NCBI GenBank assembly: GCA_049513455.1
Contig: JBEKWB010000007.1
Coordinates: forward strand, 24,913-88,912
DNA: 64,000 bases
Source: Bog-473 sp049513455
Lineage (GTDB): Bacteria > Actinomycetota > Acidimicrobiia > Acidimicrobiales > RAAP-2
Reading direction: 5' to 3'
Of the stretch, positions 1 to 8,319 are shown piece after piece (the stretch's first letter is position 1; every line of letters starts with the position of its first letter). A model generated the notes under the pieces. That model had not been told where the DNA came from and made no database searches. It was given only the letters and a program-made list of their open reading frames with translations. The translations under genes and the position numbers were made by a program.

Positions 1-70
1 GCGCCGATCAGTTTCGAGGCACAGCCGGCCTGACGCCGGCACACGCCGGGCCAGATACGGCCGCGGCCGA

Positions 71-98
71 CACGGGAGGACACGGGAGGAGGACCACA
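71..98 (+). promoter_or_regulatory. Duplicated Shine-Dalgarno leader of the first ALDH gene
   Basis: The 10-mer CACGGGAGGA occurs twice in direct tandem (71-80 and 81-90), followed by a further GGA and the ATG at 99. Both copies contain GGGAGGA; the second lies at ordinary ribosome-binding distance. This decides the start of the downstream gene. Whether the first copy has any role is unknown. Confidence 0.6.
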
Positions 99-1664
99 AT
101 GTGCGCACTGTCCACGGAACATGCCGCAGGGGGCGGGGAGGTTCGTCACCAGTTCGGGGGAACCACCTTGGGTCCGGTCCTGGACGGGCTGAGCGAGGCG
201 ACGATCGCCGCGCTCGGTTCCCCCCATCATCTCCTGATCGGTGACCGCTGGCGTCCCGCCTCGGCTGACGTCACCGTGCCCGTCTACGAGCCCTCCACCG
301 GAGAGGTCATCACCGAGCTGGCCAACGCCTCCGACGCCGACGTGGATGCCGCCGTGACGCAAGCACGGCGCGCGTTCGACGCCGGAAGCTGGCATGCCCG
401 CTCTCCCGTCGAGATGACGAGGGTGCTGCTCCGCCTGGCCGATCTCGTCGACGAGCACGCCACGATGCTCAGCGAGCTGGAGGCACTCGACTCCGGCAAG
501 CCCCTCGTCGTCGCCCAGATGGAGGTGGCCCAAGCCGCCGACTTCGTGCGGTACTACGCCGGCTGGCCCACCAAAATTTATGGAACGGTCAACCCGGTCG
601 GTCCCGCCGTCCACGGCTACACGATGCGGACCCCGATCGGCGTCTGTGCCGGCATTGTGCCCTGGAACTGCCCTCTGATCAACGCCGCCTACAAGGTGGC
701 CCCCGCGCTCGCCTGTGGCAACAGCGTGATCCTCAAGCCGGCCGAGCAGACCTCCCTGACCGCGCTCGTCTTCGGACAGCTCTGCCTCGACGCCGGCGTG
801 CCACCCGGTGTCGTCCAGGTGCTCACCGGCTACGGCGAGGGGGTGGGGCACGCCCTGGTGGTGCATCCCGGCGTCGACAAGATCGCTTTCACCGGCTCCA
901 CCGAGACCGGTCGGATCATCGCCCGGCAGGCCGCTGACCGGCTGAAGAAGGTCAGCCTCGAGTTGGGCGGCAAGAGCCCCGATCTCATTTTCGCCGACGC
1001 CGAATTGGATCAGGCGGTGGCACACGTCTTCTCACCGTTCGGCATCTGGTACAACAGCGGCCAGATCTGCGTGGCCGTCGCCCGCGTCCTGGTGGAACGA
1101 TCGGTGTTCGACGAGGTCGTGGCCGCCGCGGTCGACCGCAGCGCCAGCGTGCGCATCGGCTCGCCGTTCGCCGACACCACCGATATCGGGCCGCTGGTCT
1201 CGGCCGAGCAACGCGACCGCGTGGTCGAGCTCGTCGACTCCGGTCGTCGCGACGGCATCGAGATCGTCCTGGGGGGGCGACCACAGGAGGGAGGTGGCTA
1301 CTTCGTCGAACCCACCCTCTGCGTGCAGGTCGACAACGACATGCGCCTGGTCAAAGAGGAGATCTTCGGGCCGGTGGTGACGTTCCAACCCTTTGCCGAC
1401 GAGGAGGAGGCGCTCACGCTCGCCAACGACACCGAGTACGGCCTGGCCGCGTCGGTGTGGACCACCGACGTCCGCCGGGCCCATCGGGTGGCCCGCCGTC
1501 TGCACACCGGCGTCGTGTGGATCAACAGCTATGGCGACACCGATCCTTCGGTGCCGTTCGGCGGGTTGAAACAGTCCGGTTACGGCCGCGAGTGCGGAAG
1601 GGAATCCATCGACTCGTACACCGAGGCCCGCTCGGTCTACACCCGGATCGATCCGGCGTTCTGA
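99..1664 (+). CDS. NAD(P)+-dependent aldehyde dehydrogenase
   Basis: A 521-residue aldehyde dehydrogenase that should oxidise an aldehyde to its acid with NAD(P)+ in the cytoplasm. Seen: the Rossmann-region PWN motif near residue 188, the general-base glutamate in LELGGKSP (Glu288) and the catalytic cysteine in NSGQICVA (Cys324). Length is slightly above the usual 480-500 because of an N-terminal extension of about 40 residues. The ATG follows a duplicated GGGAGGA leader. The gene overlaps the next one by ATGA, so the two are translationally coupled; a GMC flavoprotein making an aldehyde beside an ALDH removing it is a sensible pair. Substrate not deducible. Confidence 0.93.
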   Translation: MCALSTEHAAGGGEVRHQFGGTTLGPVLDGLSEATIAALGSPHHLLIGDRWRPASADVTVPVYEPSTGEVITELANASDADVDAAVTQARRAFDAGSWHARSPVEMTRVLLRLADLVDEHATMLSELEALDSGKPLVVAQMEVAQAADFVRYYAGWPTKIYGTVNPVGPAVHGYTMRTPIGVCAGIVPWNCPLINAAYKVAPALACGNSVILKPAEQTSLTALVFGQLCLDAGVPPGVVQVLTGYGEGVGHALVVHPGVDKIAFTGSTETGRIIARQAADRLKKVSLELGGKSPDLIFADAELDQAVAHVFSPFGIWYNSGQICVAVARVLVERSVFDEVVAAAVDRSASVRIGSPFADTTDIGPLVSAEQRDRVVELVDSGRRDGIEIVLGGRPQEGGGYFVEPTLCVQVDNDMRLVKEEIFGPVVTFQPFADEEEALTLANDTEYGLAASVWTTDVRRAHRVARRLHTGVVWINSYGDTDPSVPFGGLKQSGYGRECGRESIDSYTEARSVYTRIDPAF

Positions 1665-3235
1665 TGACCGGCGCCGCGGCAGCGGCCCTCGCGGGGGGTG
1701 ACCCGGGAGAATGGGACTACGTCGTTGTCGGCGGTGGATCGTGCGGTGCCGTGTTGGCCAATCGCCTGAGTGCCGACGCCGGCGCCCACGTGTTGCTGCT
1801 CGAAGCCGGCCCTGACTACCGGCCGGCCGAGGCTCCCCCCGAGATGCGTCGGGGCCACTGGGCGGCCATACTCGACACCGAGCGGTTCCCGCAGTTCCAG
1901 TGGACTTCCCTCACCGCCCGCAGGACCCCCGATCGGGAGCCGGCCCCCTATTGGCGGGGTCGCGGGATGGGAGGCAGCTCATCCATCAACGGCCAGGTGA
2001 CCATCCGGCCTCCGATCGACGACTTCCTCCCTTGGGGTGCGACCGACCACGAGCTGTGGAACGAGGAAGCGGTCATGGCAGAGCTGGTCGCCCTGGAAGA
2101 CGACGTGCTGTTCGGAGCGGCCCCCTACCATGGCACCGACGGCCCGATCCCCATCAGCAGAGCGACGCCCGAGACGTGGGGTGATCTCGACAAGGCGTTC
2201 CTCGACGCGTTCGGCGACCAGGGCCAACCCTGGGAACCCGACGTCAACCGGCCGGGCGGCACCGGTGTGTCGATCTTCCCCTACAACGCGCGGAACGAAG
2301 TGCGGGTAGGAACGAACGAGGCCTACCTCGAGCCGGCACGGGACCGCGCCAACCTCACCATCGTCGGCGACTGCCTGGTCGACAGGGTTCTCTGGGAGGG
2401 AACCCGCGCCGTGGGCGTCCGGGCCCTCCTCGACGACCGGGAGGTTGACATACGGGCCACTACGGTCGTGCTGTCGGCCGGCGCCGTCCACTCGCCGGCC
2501 GTCCTTCTCCGCTCCGGGGTCGGGCCGGCGCGCGATCTGAAGGCAATGGGCATACAGGTTGTCCTCGACGCACCGGTGGGGAGGGGCTTCCAGGACCATC
2601 CCCACGTGTATTTCGGCTTTCCGGTCGATCCCGGGCTGGCGCTGCCGCACAACCAGCGTCACACCAATGCCTGTGTGCGATGGACCTCCGCGCTGGTCGG
2701 AACCCACAACGACATGGCGGGCATCGTCAACGGCCCCGCCCCTGGAATGCCGGGCGTCGCCGGAATGGGACTCTGGGTGAACCAGGCCTATTCCCGCGGT
2801 CGGGTCACCCTGGCCTCCGTCGACCCGACCATCGACCCGTCGGTCGAGATGAACCTGGCCAGCGACGAGCGCGATCGGCAACGACTGGCCGAATGCGTCG
2901 CCGTGGCTCTCGAGGTCCTCGCCCACCCATCCTTCCGGTGCCTGTCCCGGGGTCCGGTGACCGGCGCCGACGGTTCGGCCCTTCCGGCGCCGCACTCGCC
3001 GTCAGCGCTCGACGAGTGGATCATGCGCACGGTGGACGGCTCCGCCCACGCCTCGGCGAGCTGTCCCATCGGCCTGCCCGAGCACGGGGGCGTGGTCGAC
3101 AGCAGGGGACGGGTCCATGGCACATCGGGTCTGGCCGTGGTGGACATGTCGATCGCCCCGTCAGCTCCCCGCGCCAACACCAACATCACCGCCATAATGC
3201 TGGCCGAGCACCTCGCGCCCACTCTGGCGACGTGA
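1664..3235 (+). CDS. GMC family FAD-dependent oxidoreductase (choline dehydrogenase-like)
   Basis: A 523-residue glucose-methanol-choline oxidoreductase, FAD-dependent, expected to oxidise a primary or secondary alcohol. Seen: an ADP-binding GGGSCG motif at residues 23-28 followed by a LLEAGPD strand end, a GRGMGGSSSINGQ FAD-contact motif near residue 105, and the C-terminal GMC block with the HASASC histidine and the ANTNITAIM segment. An open frame runs upstream to 1457, but that part lies inside the ALDH gene in another frame and is not GMC-like. The ATG at 1664 overlaps the ALDH stop (ATGA), which fixes the start. Likely partner of the upstream ALDH in a two-step alcohol to acid conversion; inference from context. 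Confidence 0.92.
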   Translation: MTGAAAAALAGGDPGEWDYVVVGGGSCGAVLANRLSADAGAHVLLLEAGPDYRPAEAPPEMRRGHWAAILDTERFPQFQWTSLTARRTPDREPAPYWRGRGMGGSSSINGQVTIRPPIDDFLPWGATDHELWNEEAVMAELVALEDDVLFGAAPYHGTDGPIPISRATPETWGDLDKAFLDAFGDQGQPWEPDVNRPGGTGVSIFPYNARNEVRVGTNEAYLEPARDRANLTIVGDCLVDRVLWEGTRAVGVRALLDDREVDIRATTVVLSAGAVHSPAVLLRSGVGPARDLKAMGIQVVLDAPVGRGFQDHPHVYFGFPVDPGLALPHNQRHTNACVRWTSALVGTHNDMAGIVNGPAPGMPGVAGMGLWVNQAYSRGRVTLASVDPTIDPSVEMNLASDERDRQRLAECVAVALEVLAHPSFRCLSRGPVTGADGSALPAPHSPSALDEWIMRTVDGSAHASASCPIGLPEHGGVVDSRGRVHGTSGLAVVDMSIAPSAPRANTNITAIMLAEHLAPTLAT

Positions 3236-3317
3236 ACGGCGCCGGGCACTCTTCACCGTCCATGTCCACCGAGTGGGTGCTACCTTCTCTTCATCCTGAT
3301 TGGCGCATGGGGGGATC

Positions 3318-4079
3318 GTGGCACAGGGTCTCTTAGAGGAAACGGTCGCACCGGGGGTGCTGCGCTGCACCCTGAACCGTCCCGAGCACGCCAACATGTT
3401 GACCCAGGAGGTGATGGACGGGTTGCGTTCCGCGCTGATCCGGGCTATCGATGACGACGACATCCACATCGTCGTGATCACCGGGGCCGGCACCTCGTTC
3501 TGCGAGGGGGTCGACCCGGCGGAGGCCGAACGGTTCTTCGCCAGCGAGCAGGCCTATCGCCGGTTTCTCATCGGCGTCCGCGACCTCTATCTCCTCTTCG
3601 GGGCGGTACCGAAACCGATCATCGCGGCCGTCAACGGCACGGCGCGCATGGGTGGGATCGAGCTGGCCCTGGCCTGCGACCTGATCGTCGCCTCCTCGGC
3701 GGCGCGATTGGGTGACGGCCACCCGGGCGGGATCGGTGGGGGCGGGGTGTCCAAGAGGCTTCCCGGGGCGATCGGTGCCCGCAATGCCCGCTGGCTGATG
3801 TACACCGGAGAACTGGTCGATGCCGCGCGGGCCTACCAGCTCGGACTCGTCCAGCAGGTGTACCCGGCCGCACAGTTCGGCACCGACGTCATTGCGCTGG
3901 CCCAGCAGATCGCCGGCCGGCGCATGGGGAGCTCCCTGGCGCGCATCAAAGCGCTCACGATGCCCGAGCGGCCCGGGTTGGCCGAGCTCCACGACGAGAT
4001 CGACCAATCCATCGGGCACTATTTCGACCCGGACGTACTGGCCGGCTTTGCCGAGTGGCAGGCGGCCGAGCTCCCCTGA
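3318..4079 (+). CDS. Enoyl-CoA hydratase/isomerase family protein
   Basis: A crotonase-fold protein of 253 residues acting on an acyl-CoA thioester. Seen: the oxyanion-hole region GAGTSFCEGVD and the helix GTARMGGIELALACD, whose glutamate corresponds to the first catalytic Glu of hydratases. The second catalytic Glu, normally in a FGLPE-type segment, is absent: the sequence reads ARLGDGHPGG. This argues against simple hydratase activity and for an isomerase, hydrolase or C-C lyase role. An upstream TTG at 3300 is possible, but GTG at 3318 has a run of six G at suitable distance and starts closer to the conserved fold. Lies 82 bases after the GMC gene, same operon. Confidence 0.85.
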   Translation: MAQGLLEETVAPGVLRCTLNRPEHANMLTQEVMDGLRSALIRAIDDDDIHIVVITGAGTSFCEGVDPAEAERFFASEQAYRRFLIGVRDLYLLFGAVPKPIIAAVNGTARMGGIELALACDLIVASSAARLGDGHPGGIGGGGVSKRLPGAIGARNARWLMYTGELVDAARAYQLGLVQQVYPAAQFGTDVIALAQQIAGRRMGSSLARIKALTMPERPGLAELHDEIDQSIGHYFDPDVLAGFAEWQAAELP

Positions 4080-4134
4080 GGACGACTCCCCCAGCCCTTC
4101 CACCTGCGAGAGCCAAGACGACGAAAGGAGAGCA

Positions 4135-5058
4135 ATGGAGATCGGTGCTTGGATAGGCAACAACGGAGCCGCCACTCCCGAGCACATGAGTGGAGTGGCG
4201 CGGTGCGCCGACACGACCGGGCTGGCCTCGATCTGGGCGGCCGACCATATCGTCTGGCCACTCGAGTACGACTCGAAGTACCCCTATGGTGGCGACAAGT
4301 ACCCGGCAGACGAGAACCAACCTGTCTGCGAAGTCGTCGCCACCATGGCATGGCTCTCCGCCCTGACCACGCGGGTCCGGATCGGCAGTCTGGTGATTGT
4401 GGTCCCCGAACGCAACCCCTTCATTCTGGGCAAGCAGCTCGCCACCATCGATCTCTTCAACGGCGGTCGGACCATTCTCGGTGCCGGCATGGGTTGGATG
4501 AAGGAGGAGTTCGACATCCTCCAGGCGCCTTTCGACCGCCGCTATGCGCGCGGATCGGAGAGCATCGAATTGATGCGCACGATGTGGCGCGAGCATCCCA
4601 CCTCCTTCGACGGGGAGTTCTGGCGCAGCCCGCCCATCGGCGTTCTGCCCCATCCGGTACAACCGTCGATCCCGGTGTGGATGGGAGGCAACACCGAACA
4701 GGCCCAGCGCCGAACGGGGCGGATCGCGGACGGGTGGTGCCCCTACGGTCTCGGACCGGAGGATCTCGGCCGGGGATGGGACACCATCAGGCGCTCCGCC
4801 GAGAGTGCCGGGAGGGATCCGTCGTCGCTGACATGCGGCCTGTGGACACCGATCGTCCTCTCCGCCGACTCCGCCGCACCGGGGATTCCCGGGGTCCATC
4901 TCCAGGGCACGGCCGACCAGCTGGTCGAACTGATCGCCGAGTACGCCAAGGCGGGTCTCCAGCACCTCATCATGTTCAACCTCTGCCCCCCGGAGGCCAC
5001 CGTCGATCAGATCTCCCAGATTGCCGAGCAGGTGATGCCCCATATCGCCGACCTTTGA
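4135..5058 (+). CDS. Luciferase-like (LLM) flavin/F420-dependent oxidoreductase
   Basis: A 307-residue member of the bacterial luciferase-like TIM-barrel superfamily, of the actinobacterial subgroup often assigned as F420-dependent. Seen: N-terminal MEIGAWIGNNG strand, AADHIVWP segment, the typical GRTILGAGMGW and WMGGNTEQAQRR motifs, and a VDQI-type C-terminal helix. The open frame extends upstream to 3820 inside the hydratase gene; ATG 4135 is chosen because AAAGGAG precedes it by seven bases and the protein family begins there. It should transfer hydride or oxygenate an organic substrate; cofactor (F420 or FMN) and substrate are not readable. Last gene before a strong hairpin. Confidence 0.9.
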   Translation: MEIGAWIGNNGAATPEHMSGVARCADTTGLASIWAADHIVWPLEYDSKYPYGGDKYPADENQPVCEVVATMAWLSALTTRVRIGSLVIVVPERNPFILGKQLATIDLFNGGRTILGAGMGWMKEEFDILQAPFDRRYARGSESIELMRTMWREHPTSFDGEFWRSPPIGVLPHPVQPSIPVWMGGNTEQAQRRTGRIADGWCPYGLGPEDLGRGWDTIRRSAESAGRDPSSLTCGLWTPIVLSADSAAPGIPGVHLQGTADQLVELIAEYAKAGLQHLIMFNLCPPEATVDQISQIAEQVMPHIADL

Positions 5059-5071
5059 CCGTCGGACGGTG

Positions 5072-5111
5072 GAGCAGCGGGGCAGCGGGGCAGCGAGACG
5101 CCCCGCTGCTC
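5072..5111 (+). terminator. GC-rich hairpin after the LLM gene
   Basis: Perfect 12-bp inverted repeat: GAGCAGCGGGGC (5072-5083) and GCCCCGCTGCTC (5100-5111), 14 bases past the LLM stop. The left arm is itself partly repeated (GCAGCGGGGC at 5082-5091), so a second stem with an 8-base loop can form. There is no T-run, which is common for actinobacterial terminators. Probably ends or attenuates the transcript from the first four genes before the SDR gene at 5196. Confidence 0.6.
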
Positions 5112-5195
5112 GTCGCTGGACGCCTCAGACGACATCCATAATGATGACGACAACGGAGCGCGGGCAACGCCTCCGACCGAGCACAGGGGGGATGC

Positions 5196-6002
5196 ATGAC
5201 GGATCGCTTCGCCGGCAAGACGGCCATCGTCACCGGCTCAGGATCAGGAATCGGCCGGGCGTCGGCCCGGCTGCTGGCCGCCGGGGGAGCGCAGGTGGTG
5301 GTGGCCGACATCAATCTGGCCGGGGCCGAGGAGACCGTGTCGATGATTCGGGCCGAGGGGGGGACCGCTCTCGCCCAGTGGGTCGATGTCGCCGAGGAGG
5401 AGGCGATTGAGGCCATGGTCGCCGCGGCCGCCGAGCACTTCGGCCACCTGCAGCTGCTGCACAACAACGCGGCGGACGTCTCCATCATCCTGCGGGACTT
5501 CGACGTCGCCACCATGGAGACCGAGGTGTGGGACCGCACCATGGCGGTCAATCTGCGGGGACCCATGCTCGGGATCAAGCACGCGCTGCCCCACATGCTC
5601 GCCGCCGGAGGGGGCGCCATCGTCACGACCTCCTCGGCGGCCGGTCAGATGGGAGACCTGTCCCGCGTCGCCTACGGGGTTTCCAAGGCTGGCATCGACT
5701 CGCTCACCCGCTACGTGGCCACCCTGTACGGCAAGCAGGGCATCCGGGCCAACGCGGTCGCCCCGGGGGTGGTCCAAACCCCGGCACTCGCGGCCAACGT
5801 TCCTCCCGCCGAGATGGCCCTCTACGCCGACAACCATGTGACACCCGGCATGGGTGAACCCGACGACATCGCCAGAGTGGTCGCCTTCCTCCTCAGCGAC
5901 GACGCCGCCTACATCACGGGCCAGGTCGTGAACGTGGACGGGGGGCTGACCATGCACACCCCCCTGTACGCCCCGCAGATCGCCGCCGCCCGCAACAGCT
6001 GA
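5196..6002 (+). CDS. Short-chain dehydrogenase/reductase (classical SDR)
   Basis: A 268-residue SDR oxidising an alcohol or reducing a ketone with NAD(P)(H). Seen: TGSGSGIG cofactor motif (residues 13-20), ADIN after the second strand (Asp38 favours NAD), NNAA (90-93), Ser147 and the catalytic YGVSK (Tyr160, Lys164), and a DGG near the C terminus. ATG 5196 follows a GGGGGG stretch. It lies 137 bases after the LLM gene beyond the hairpin, so it may be read through from that operon or have its own promoter. Substrate unknown. Confidence 0.92.
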   Translation: MTDRFAGKTAIVTGSGSGIGRASARLLAAGGAQVVVADINLAGAEETVSMIRAEGGTALAQWVDVAEEEAIEAMVAAAAEHFGHLQLLHNNAADVSIILRDFDVATMETEVWDRTMAVNLRGPMLGIKHALPHMLAAGGGAIVTTSSAAGQMGDLSRVAYGVSKAGIDSLTRYVATLYGKQGIRANAVAPGVVQTPALAANVPPAEMALYADNHVTPGMGEPDDIARVVAFLLSDDAAYITGQVVNVDGGLTMHTPLYAPQIAAARNS

Positions 6003-6025
6003 TTCCGGCTTCCCCCGGCGGCGGC

Positions 6026-6481
6026 TCAGGCGGGCGCGGCAACCCGCGCCAACCGCACGGTGGAGCTGCGGAGCGCGCCTCCCATCAAGAGGGCCGGGGT
6101 GACCAGGGTCAGCCCGTCCTCGGTCACCTCGAACTCGCGCACCTGCACCGTGTCCGTCCAGTTCTGGAACGTGGCGGCCCCGAGCGTGTTCACCAACCTG
6201 CCGTCCCGTACCTCGTAGCGGCCGGCGAACGCGCTGGCGCTGAGAAAGGCTGCCGCCCGCTCCTGATCGGTGCCTCCCATGATGTCCCCGTCCGCAAAGG
6301 TCGGCCTGTCGTGTCGGGCCAGCACGGCCAGCATGTAGCCCTCAGGAGTGAAGGTCATGAAGCCGTCGGGATCCTCGCCGAACGGACGCTGCACTTCACC
6401 GTCGGCGGACGTCGACTCGACGCTGACCAACCGGTACGTCCCCACCAGCCGGACAAAGAGCTCCTCGTCGGACCGGCTCAC
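6026..6481 (-). CDS. Lipocalin-like domain protein
   Basis: A 151-residue protein resembling the lipocalin-like domain family found next to catabolic genes in actinobacteria and proteobacteria. Seen: the N-terminal LVGTYRLVS strand, then GFMTFTPEGYMLAVL, and the AFAGRYEVRDG and NWTDTVQVREFE strands that build the predicted small barrel. No signal peptide. Its start ATG overlaps the stop of the VOC gene (ATGA, 6478-6481), so the two are co-translated. The family probably binds a small hydrophobic molecule; an enzymatic function is not established. It ends 23 bases from the convergent SDR gene. Confidence 0.72.
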   Translation of the reverse strand: MSRSDEELFVRLVGTYRLVSVESTSADGEVQRPFGEDPDGFMTFTPEGYMLAVLARHDRPTFADGDIMGGTDQERAAAFLSASAFAGRYEVRDGRLVNTLGAATFQNWTDTVQVREFEVTEDGLTLVTPALLMGGALRSSTVRLARVAAPA

Positions 6482-6930
6482 GAGAAGAACTCCATCAGCT
6501 CGAGCCTGACCCCGTCGGGGTCGGTGCAGTACACGGAGTCGATGCGGGGTGAATCCTCGTCGACCCGGTACGACACCCGGGTGTGGGGGTACACCTGCCC
6601 GCCGTACTCGACGATCGAGCGTGCCACTGCATCGAGCTCGGTGATGGCCAACCCGAAATGGGTGAGCCCGAACTGGTTCATAGGGCGGCGCCCGGCCGGG
6701 CCGACGGGATCCGGCGAGACGAAGTGCAGGAGCTCGACGGACATTCCGTCACGGGCGAGAAATCGGAACTCGAGCTCCACCCCGTCGAGCTCCACCAACG
6801 GATCGATGGACGTCCCCACCCTCCCGTCCGGCTCGCGTCGGGAGAAACCCAACGCCTCGACGTAGAACCGAAGCGATCTGTCGAGATCCGCCACGCAGAT
6901 CCCGACGTGTGTGAACAGCTGCACCGGCAT
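6478..6930 (-). CDS. VOC (glyoxalase/dioxygenase fold) family protein
   Basis: A 150-residue vicinal-oxygen-chelate protein made of two beta-alpha-beta-beta-beta modules. Seen: TFLHVGICV-type start (here FTHVGICVADLDRSLRFY) with a metal-ligand-type His, and the second module LTHFGLAITELD with the terminal DPDGVRLELMEF carrying the expected Glu. Such proteins isomerise or cleave metal-chelated substrates or act as epimerases. First gene of a two-gene minus-strand operon with the lipocalin-like gene. Divergent from the amidohydrolase at 7074. Confidence 0.88.
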   Translation of the reverse strand: MPVQLFTHVGICVADLDRSLRFYVEALGFSRREPDGRVGTSIDPLVELDGVELEFRFLARDGMSVELLHFVSPDPVGPAGRRPMNQFGLTHFGLAITELDAVARSIVEYGGQVYPHTRVSYRVDEDSPRIDSVYCTDPDGVRLELMEFFS

Positions 6931-6991
6931 GGCCTTCCCACCCCTTCTCTCCCAGTTCCCCTCGAACTCTCCTTGTTCCCTTCGGAAAAAC

Positions 6992-6997
6992 TACAAT
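6992..6997 (+). promoter_or_regulatory. Possible -10 element of the amidohydrolase-SDR operon
   Basis: TACAAT (five of six consensus bases) stands in the 143-base divergent gap between the VOC and amidohydrolase genes. No convincing -35 is seen at 16-18 bases. If used, transcription would begin near 7003, giving a leader of about 70 bases to the ATG at 7074 and excluding the earlier in-frame ATG at 6999 as translation start. Confidence 0.3.
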
Positions 6998-7073
6998 CAT
7001 GACGGTAGGAGGGCGAGGAGCAGCGCCCAGAGGTCCGGCCGAGGGCCACCACGTCAGGAGCCGAGGAGGGGGC

Positions 7074-8285
7074 ATGGGCAGAGCAGCCGGCACACATCCC
7101 GTCACCGCCGTGATCGACGCCGACAACCATTACTACGAGCCCGACGATGCCTTCCTGCGTCATCTGGACCCCGTGTTCTCGGACCGTGCCCTCCATATCC
7201 GCCGCTCGGGCGACGGTACCGGACGTCCGTACTTCGGCGACCAACCGCTCTACTACCTTGAGCGCAGCCCGGCCGACCGCATGGGTCGCCCCGGCGCGTG
7301 GCGTCACGACAAGGACGGGCGGTACCAACCGCTCCCCGACCACGAGCTCCTGACGCCGGGGCAGATCCCCCACTTCGCCCGCAGAGAGGCGCGCCTGCAG
7401 TGGATGGACGACGTCGGCGTCGAGGCATGCCTCATGTGGCCGAGCCTGGCTCTGGGGGTGGAGATGCAGATGCGTGACGACCCGCTGGCGTGCGCCGCCA
7501 ACTTCAGCTCTTTCAACCGGTGGCTCGACGAGGACTGGGGCTTCGACTACGAGCACCGCATCTTTGCCGCCCCCTGGCTCACCCTGGTCGACATCGATCT
7601 GGCCGCATCCGAACTGGACGACCTGCTCGCCCGCGGCGCCCATGCCGTGGCCGTCCTCTTCTCCCCCGTCGACGGTCGCTCGCTGGGGGATCCGTATTTC
7701 GATCCCATCTGGGCCCGCTGCGCCGAGGCTGGCGTGCCGGTCGCCTTCCACGGCGCCGAATCGGGATACAACCAGCTCTTCTCGACCCACTGGGGGGAGC
7801 CGGGCCGACCCTCCGCCCACACGCAGTCCCCCTTTCAACGGGCCGCCTTCTTCGAGCGGGCGATCATGGACACCCTGGCCTCGTTCGTGCTCCACAACGT
7901 GTTCGGGCGGCATCCGGACCTCCAGGTGCTGAGCATCGAGAACGGCTCGGCGTGGGTGCCCTACCTCCTCCGGGTGATGGACAAGGCCGTCAGGAGCGGC
8001 ATGTACGGGACCTGGTTGGGCGGATCGTTCACCGATCGGCCCAGTGACATCTTCCGGCACCACATCTCCGTCGCCCCCAACGATGACGACGATATCCGGG
8101 GCCTGGCCGACTTGATCGGCCCGGAGCGGGTCCTGCTCGGATCGGACTACCCCCATCCCGAGGGCCATCCCGACCCGATGCACTTCCTCGACGGTGCCGG
8201 CCTTACGCCATCGGAGGTGCGCCTGATCGCCCATGACAACGCGGCCGCGCTCCTCGGGCTGGCCACCGCCTCCGACGTCGGCTGA
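7074..8285 (+). CDS. ACMSD-type amidohydrolase (amidohydrolase family 2)
   Basis: A 403-residue metal-dependent hydrolase or decarboxylase of the amidohydrolase superfamily, the group that includes ACMSD and related non-oxidative decarboxylases. Seen: N-terminal VIDADNHYYEP, a His at the CAFHGAES-like segment (VAFHGAES), and the C-terminal GSDYPHPEGHPD with the metal-binding Asp. The frame is open from 6999, but ATG 7074 is preceded by GAGGAGGGGG. Probably hydrolyses or decarboxylates a ring-cleavage or lactone-type intermediate; substrate unknown. Followed after 34 bases by an SDR in the same operon. Related genes occur at 16562 and 33521. Confidence 0.87.
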   Translation: MGRAAGTHPVTAVIDADNHYYEPDDAFLRHLDPVFSDRALHIRRSGDGTGRPYFGDQPLYYLERSPADRMGRPGAWRHDKDGRYQPLPDHELLTPGQIPHFARREARLQWMDDVGVEACLMWPSLALGVEMQMRDDPLACAANFSSFNRWLDEDWGFDYEHRIFAAPWLTLVDIDLAASELDDLLARGAHAVAVLFSPVDGRSLGDPYFDPIWARCAEAGVPVAFHGAESGYNQLFSTHWGEPGRPSAHTQSPFQRAAFFERAIMDTLASFVLHNVFGRHPDLQVLSIENGSAWVPYLLRVMDKAVRSGMYGTWLGGSFTDRPSDIFRHHISVAPNDDDDIRGLADLIGPERVLLGSDYPHPEGHPDPMHFLDGAGLTPSEVRLIAHDNAAALLGLATASDVG

Positions 8286-8319
8286 CGCCGCAGCCAACGG
8301 AAACGGAAACGGCAACGCC

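Noticed and set aside
1457..1663. N-terminal extension of the GMC gene
   Set aside because: Lies in the ALDH gene in another frame; arginine-rich and not GMC-like. ATGA overlap at 1664 gives the natural start.
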